Below, in pieces: positions 60,757 to 64,000 of a stretch of DNA of 64,000 nt; position 1 is the first letter of the stretch; every line of letters starts with the position of its first letter. The DNA comes from Jidongwangia harbinensis (GTDB lineage Bacteria > Actinomycetota > Actinomycetes > Mycobacteriales > Micromonosporaceae). The notes beneath the pieces were generated by a model that saw nothing but the letters and a program-made list of their open reading frames with translations, was not told where the DNA came from and ran no database searches. Where the stretch lies: positions 62,001 through 126,000 of the forward strand of contig NZ_JAIWNC010000011.1 of assembly GCF_020216025.1 (NCBI RefSeq). The letters are read 5' to 3'. The translations under genes and the position numbers were made by a program.

Positions 60757-61397
60757 GGTGCCAACCGCTCGACCACCCAGTCCGCGCCGGTCCGGCGGTA
60801 CCGCAGGCGGTCGTGCAGCCGGTTGCTCCGGCCCTGCCAGAACTCCACGGTCACCGGCTTCACCCGCAGACCGCCCCAGTGCGGCGGCGCCGGCACCGGC
60901 CCCGCGCCGAACCGCCCGGTGACCTCGGCCAGTCCCGCGTCCACCGCGGCCCGGTCCGGCACCACCTGGGACTGCGGGCTGGCCCAGGCGCCGAGCTGGG
61001 AGCCGCGCGGCCGGCTGGCGAAGTAGGCCTCGGTCTCGGCCCGGGTCACCCGCTCCACCGCGCCCGCGACCAGCACCTGCCGCTGCATGGCGAACCACGG
61101 GAAGACCAGGCTGGCGTACGGATTGCCGGCCATCTCGACGCCCTTGCGGGACGTGTAGTTGGTGTAGAACACGAAGCCCGCCGGGTCGTACCCCTTGAGC
61201 AGCACCGTGCGCGCCGACGGCCGGCCGTCGGCGTCCGCGGTGGCCACGATCATGGCGTTGGGTTCGGGCAGGCCGGCGTCCACCGCGTCGGCGAACCAGG
61301 CGCCGAACTGCTCGGACCAGGTGGCGGCGAGGTCCGTCTCCAGAAACGCACCGCGCTCGGTGTAGTCACGCCGCATCTCCGCGGGTTCCGGGCTCAC
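60753..61397 (-). CDS. pdxH: pyridoxamine 5'-phosphate oxidase
   Basis: A 214-residue FMN enzyme that makes pyridoxal 5'-phosphate. MRRDYTERGAFLETDLA at the N-terminus, the FMN/PLP segments ARTVLLKGYDPAGFVFYTNY and SRKGVEMAGNPYASLVFPW, and the C-terminal VEFWQGRSNRLHDRLRYRR are full-family landmarks. GTG start. It is divergent from citrate synthase 2; serC, a PLP enzyme, follows that gene, a neighbourhood common in actinomycetes. Confidence 0.96.
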   Translation of the reverse strand: MSPEPAEMRRDYTERGAFLETDLAATWSEQFGAWFADAVDAGLPEPNAMIVATADADGRPSARTVLLKGYDPAGFVFYTNYTSRKGVEMAGNPYASLVFPWFAMQRQVLVAGAVERVTRAETEAYFASRPRGSQLGAWASPQSQVVPDRAAVDAGLAEVTGRFGAGPVPAPPHWGGLRVKPVTVEFWQGRSNRLHDRLRYRRTGADWVVERLAP

Positions 61398-61583
61398 ACG
61401 ATCTCCTTGTCCTGATCCGACGCAACGAACCTAAGTCGCCCACGGCGATCCGTCAGGTCGGTAAGGATGGGTGTCGCGGAGAGCACAACGCGGTGGGTCG
61501 ACCGCCCGGTCACCACCCGGCAAGATGAAACCCTTACAGCTGTTGGCCGCGATGTCGGAGTGGCCGGAATCCAGGAGGCTAAG

Positions 61584-62690
61584 GTGTCGGACTTCAAGCC
61601 CGGGCTGGAAGGCGTCATCGCCTTCGAGACCGAGATCGCCGAGCCCGACAAGGCCGGCGGCGCACTCCGTTACCGCGGCGTCGACATCGAGGACCTGATC
61701 GGGCAGGTGTCGTTCGGCAACGTGTGGGCGCTGCTGGTGGACGGGCGTTTCGGCCCCGGCCTGCCGCCCGCCGAGCCGTTCCCGGTCCCGGTGCACTCCG
61801 GCGACATCCGGGTCGACGTGCAGTCCGCGGTCGCCATGCTGGCGCCGTACTGGGGTCTGCAGCAGCTGCTCGACATCGACGACGACCAGGCCCGCTCGGA
61901 CCTGGCCCGGGTGTCGGTGACCGCACTGTCGTTCGTGGCGCAGGCGGCCCGCGGCCTGGGTCTGCCGGCCGTGCCGCAGAAGGACATCGACAAGGCCGAG
62001 ACCGTGGTCGAGCGGTTCATGAAGCGCTGGCGCGGCGAGCCGGACCCGCGGCACGTCAAGGCCGTCGACGCGTACTTCATCTCGGCCGCCGAACACGGCC
62101 TGAACGCCTCCACCTTCACCACCCGGATCGTCGCCTCCACCGGCGCCGACGCCGCGGCCTGCATCTCCTCCGGCATCGGCGCGCTCTCCGGCCCGCTGCA
62201 CGGCGGCGCACCGTCCCGGGTGCTGCACATGATCGAGGCGGTGGAACGCAGCGGCGACGCCGAGGGGTACGTCCGCAGCGTGCTCGACCGCGGCGACCGG
62301 CTGATGGGCTTCGGGCACCGGGTCTACCGCGCCGAGGACCCGCGCGCCCGGGTGCTCCGCCGCACCGCCAAGGAACTGGGCGCACCCCGGTTCGAGGTGG
62401 CCGAGGCGCTGGAACGCGCCGCGCTCGCCGAGCTGCACGCCCGCAAGCCGGACCGCGTGCTGGCCACCAACGTGGAGTTCTGGTCCGCGGTGGTGCTGGA
62501 CTTCGCCGAGGTGCCGTCGCACATGTTCACCTCGATGTTCACCTGCGCCCGGGTGGCCGGGTGGAGCGCGCACATCCTGGAGCAGAAGCGGCTGGGCCGG
62601 ATCGTCCGCCCGTCCGCCCGCTACCTCGGACCGGCGCCCCGCAAGCCGCAGGATGTCGAAGGTTGGGACCAGGTTCCGCACAACGCCTGA
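61584..62690 (+). CDS. citA: citrate synthase 2 family protein
   Basis: A 368-residue citrate synthase of the actinobacterial CitA type. SDFKPGLEGVIAFETEIAEP opens it; catalytic residues lie in LHGGAPSRVL (His), GFGHRVYRAEDPRA (His) and VEFWSAVVLDFA (Asp). It condenses acetyl-CoA and oxaloacetate. GTG 61584 is fixed by AGGAGG at 61573-61578; a longer in-frame extension has no ribosome site. serC follows 47 bp downstream. Confidence 0.94.
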   Translation: MSDFKPGLEGVIAFETEIAEPDKAGGALRYRGVDIEDLIGQVSFGNVWALLVDGRFGPGLPPAEPFPVPVHSGDIRVDVQSAVAMLAPYWGLQQLLDIDDDQARSDLARVSVTALSFVAQAARGLGLPAVPQKDIDKAETVVERFMKRWRGEPDPRHVKAVDAYFISAAEHGLNASTFTTRIVASTGADAAACISSGIGALSGPLHGGAPSRVLHMIEAVERSGDAEGYVRSVLDRGDRLMGFGHRVYRAEDPRARVLRRTAKELGAPRFEVAEALERAALAELHARKPDRVLATNVEFWSAVVLDFAEVPSHMFTSMFTCARVAGWSAHILEQKRLGRIVRPSARYLGPAPRKPQDVEGWDQVPHNA

Positions 62691-62737
62691 CGCTCGGCAT
62701 GCTGGACGGGCTGACTTCCCTGTAGGAGAGGACCCTC

Positions 62738-63859
62738 GTGGCTGACGCGATCCAGATCCCCGCCGACCTCAAGCCCGTCGACGGACGGTTCGGCTCCGGG
62801 CCGAGCAAGGTCCGTCCGGAGGGCGTCGACGCGCTGGCCGCCGTGTCTCGGACGTTCCTGGGCACCTCGCACCGGCAGAAGACGGTGAAGGACCAGGTGG
62901 CCCGGCTGCGCACCGGCATCGCCCAGTTCTTCGGGCTGCCGGACGGCTACGAGGTGATCCTGTCCAACGGTGGCACCAGCGCGTTCTGGGACACCGCCGC
63001 GTTCGGCCTGATCCGCGACCGGGCCCAGCTCGCCGAGTTCGGCGAGTTCGGCAGCAAGTTCGTCAAGGCGGTCCGGGACGCGCCGTTCCTGGCCGACCCG
63101 TCGGTGCGCAAGGCCCCCGGCGGCTCGGCGGCGTTCCTGGCGGCCGAGCCCGGCGTGGACGTGTACGCCAGCGTGCACAACGAGACGTCCACCGGCGTGT
63201 CCGTGCCGGTCCGCCGGGTCGACGGCGCCGACCCCGGGGCGCTGCTGCTCACCGACGCCACCTCCGGCGCCGGCGGTCTGGACGTGGACCTCGCCGAGAC
63301 CGACGTGTACTACTTCGCACCGCAGAAGGCGTTCGGCTCGGACGGCGGCCTGTGGATCGCGCTGATGTCGCCGGCCGCACTGGAGCGCGCCGCCGAGATC
63401 AAGGCCACCGGGCGGTACATCCCGCAGTTCCTGGACCTGGTCACCGCGATCGAACAGAGCCGGCTGGAGCAGACGTACAACACCCCGGCGCTGGCCACGG
63501 TGTTCCTGGCCGCCGAGCAGACCGACTGGATGAACGCGCAGGGCGGCCTGGGGTGGGCCACCAAGCGCACCGCGGAGAGCGCCAACGCCATCTACGGCTG
63601 GGCCGACCGCGCCTCGTTCGCGTCACCCTTCGTGACCGACCCGGCGCTGCGTTCCCAGGTGGTCGCCACCATCGACTTCGCCGACGAGGTGGACGCCAAG
63701 TCGATCGCCACGGTGCTGCGCGCGAACGGCATCGTGGACACCGAGCCGTACCGCAAGCTGGGCCGCAACCAGCTGCGCGTGGCGCTGTACCCGACCGTCG
63801 ACCCGTCCGACGTCGAGGCGCTCACCGCCTGCATCGACTACGTGGTCGAGCGCCTCTGA
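62738..63859 (+). CDS. serC: phosphoserine aminotransferase
   Basis: A 373-residue PLP aminotransferase of the mycobacterial/actinobacterial SerC type. KPVDGRFGSGPSKVRPEGVD at the N-terminus, ATSGAGGLDVDLAETDVYYF and the PLP lysine in FAPQKAFGSDGGLW. It makes 3-phosphoserine in serine synthesis. GTG start with AGGAGAGGA upstream. PLP supply by pdxH, encoded just beyond citA, fits this context. Confidence 0.96.
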   Translation: MADAIQIPADLKPVDGRFGSGPSKVRPEGVDALAAVSRTFLGTSHRQKTVKDQVARLRTGIAQFFGLPDGYEVILSNGGTSAFWDTAAFGLIRDRAQLAEFGEFGSKFVKAVRDAPFLADPSVRKAPGGSAAFLAAEPGVDVYASVHNETSTGVSVPVRRVDGADPGALLLTDATSGAGGLDVDLAETDVYYFAPQKAFGSDGGLWIALMSPAALERAAEIKATGRYIPQFLDLVTAIEQSRLEQTYNTPALATVFLAAEQTDWMNAQGGLGWATKRTAESANAIYGWADRASFASPFVTDPALRSQVVATIDFADEVDAKSIATVLRANGIVDTEPYRKLGRNQLRVALYPTVDPSDVEALTACIDYVVERL

Positions 63860-63931
63860 CACGATCGGGTGAACGATCCGCTGTCTCGACACGTATCTAC
63901 CGCCGACAATGGAGTCGACCGGGAGGTTGCA

Positions 63932-64000
63932 GTGGCAGGCACGGGTATCGACACCGGGATGTTGCACAAGGGGGCGCACAGCGCCTCGTACTTCGACCTG
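63932..64000 (+). CDS. N-terminus of an unrecognised gene (cut by window end)
   Basis: Only 23 codons are present (VAGTGIDTGMLHKGAHSASY...). The GTG is preceded by GGGAGG seven bases upstream, which supports a true start. No family can be assigned from this fragment. Same strand as serC, 72 bp downstream. Confidence 0.5.
   Translation, partial: MAGTGIDTGMLHKGAHSASYFDL

Overview
This is a GC-rich (roughly 70%) actinobacterial chromosome segment. GTG starts are frequent, genes are densely packed with many 4-base ATGA/GTGA overlaps, and families typical of filamentous actinomycetes are present: a SARP-type regulator, an ECF sigma/anti-sigma pair, ydaO (c-di-AMP) riboswitches, AbfB and CBM2 domains, a T7SS-like YD-repeat protein and a serC / citrate synthase 2 / pdxH neighbourhood. 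Protein content suggests Micromonosporaceae (Actinoplanes-like); that placement is inference. I see no rRNA, tRNA, CRISPR, prophage or transposase.

Layout. 0-5 kb: partial acetyltransferase, single-domain response regulator, DUF6582 protein, a candidate PIN toxin pair, TetR, S66 peptidase, and a LuxR-type regulator with a small partner. 5-13 kb: a sugar ABC importer (binding protein, ATPase, two permeases) interrupted by a secreted GH2 enzyme with AbfB modules; the enzyme gene is bracketed by two perfect palindromes that share a core and differ only by compensated changes. 13-17 kb: a truncated-looking YD-repeat protein with divergent small ESX-like genes. 16.7-22 kb: second LuxR paralogue, SARP/AAA regulator, anti-sigma and sigma factors. 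22-27.8 kb: secreted neprosin-type protease, about 1 kb of odd non-coding DNA, a cysteine dioxygenase-rhodanese pair, and a DrrAB-type exporter with a divergent TetR and clear operators. 27.8-41 kb: diguanylate cyclase, FN3-like lipoprotein, PnuC-NadR salvage pair (NadR start out of frame), secreted carbohydrate-binding protein, GH76, a PAS-GGDEF-EAL protein, TetR, and a Wzm/Wzt-like exporter.

41-44 kb: two divergent paralogous secreted coiled-coil/M15-like cell-wall proteins, each behind its own ydaO riboswitch. 44-49 kb: a HAD phosphoglucomutase/GH65 phosphorylase pair, an anti-sigma-type ATPase and a membrane protein. 49.0-49.4 kb: a 61-bp tandem repeat array with nested dyads; a relative lies at 9.34-9.44 kb. 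49.6-55 kb: MsiK/UgpC-type ATPase, and a teichoic-acid-like pair (CDP-alcohol phosphotransferase, GT2-glycerophosphotransferase fusion). 55-64 kb: PspC, DUF4230, an acyl-CoA dehydrogenase pair, nitroreductase, aldose epimerase, MFS, pdxH, citrate synthase 2, serC and the start of another gene.

Functional themes: plant/fungal polysaccharide use (GH2-AbfB, GH76, CBM2, GH65, sugar ABC), envelope polymer synthesis and remodelling (exporter, glycerophosphotransferase, c-di-AMP-controlled hydrolase-like proteins), and nucleotide second messengers (two c-di-GMP proteins, two c-di-AMP riboswitches).
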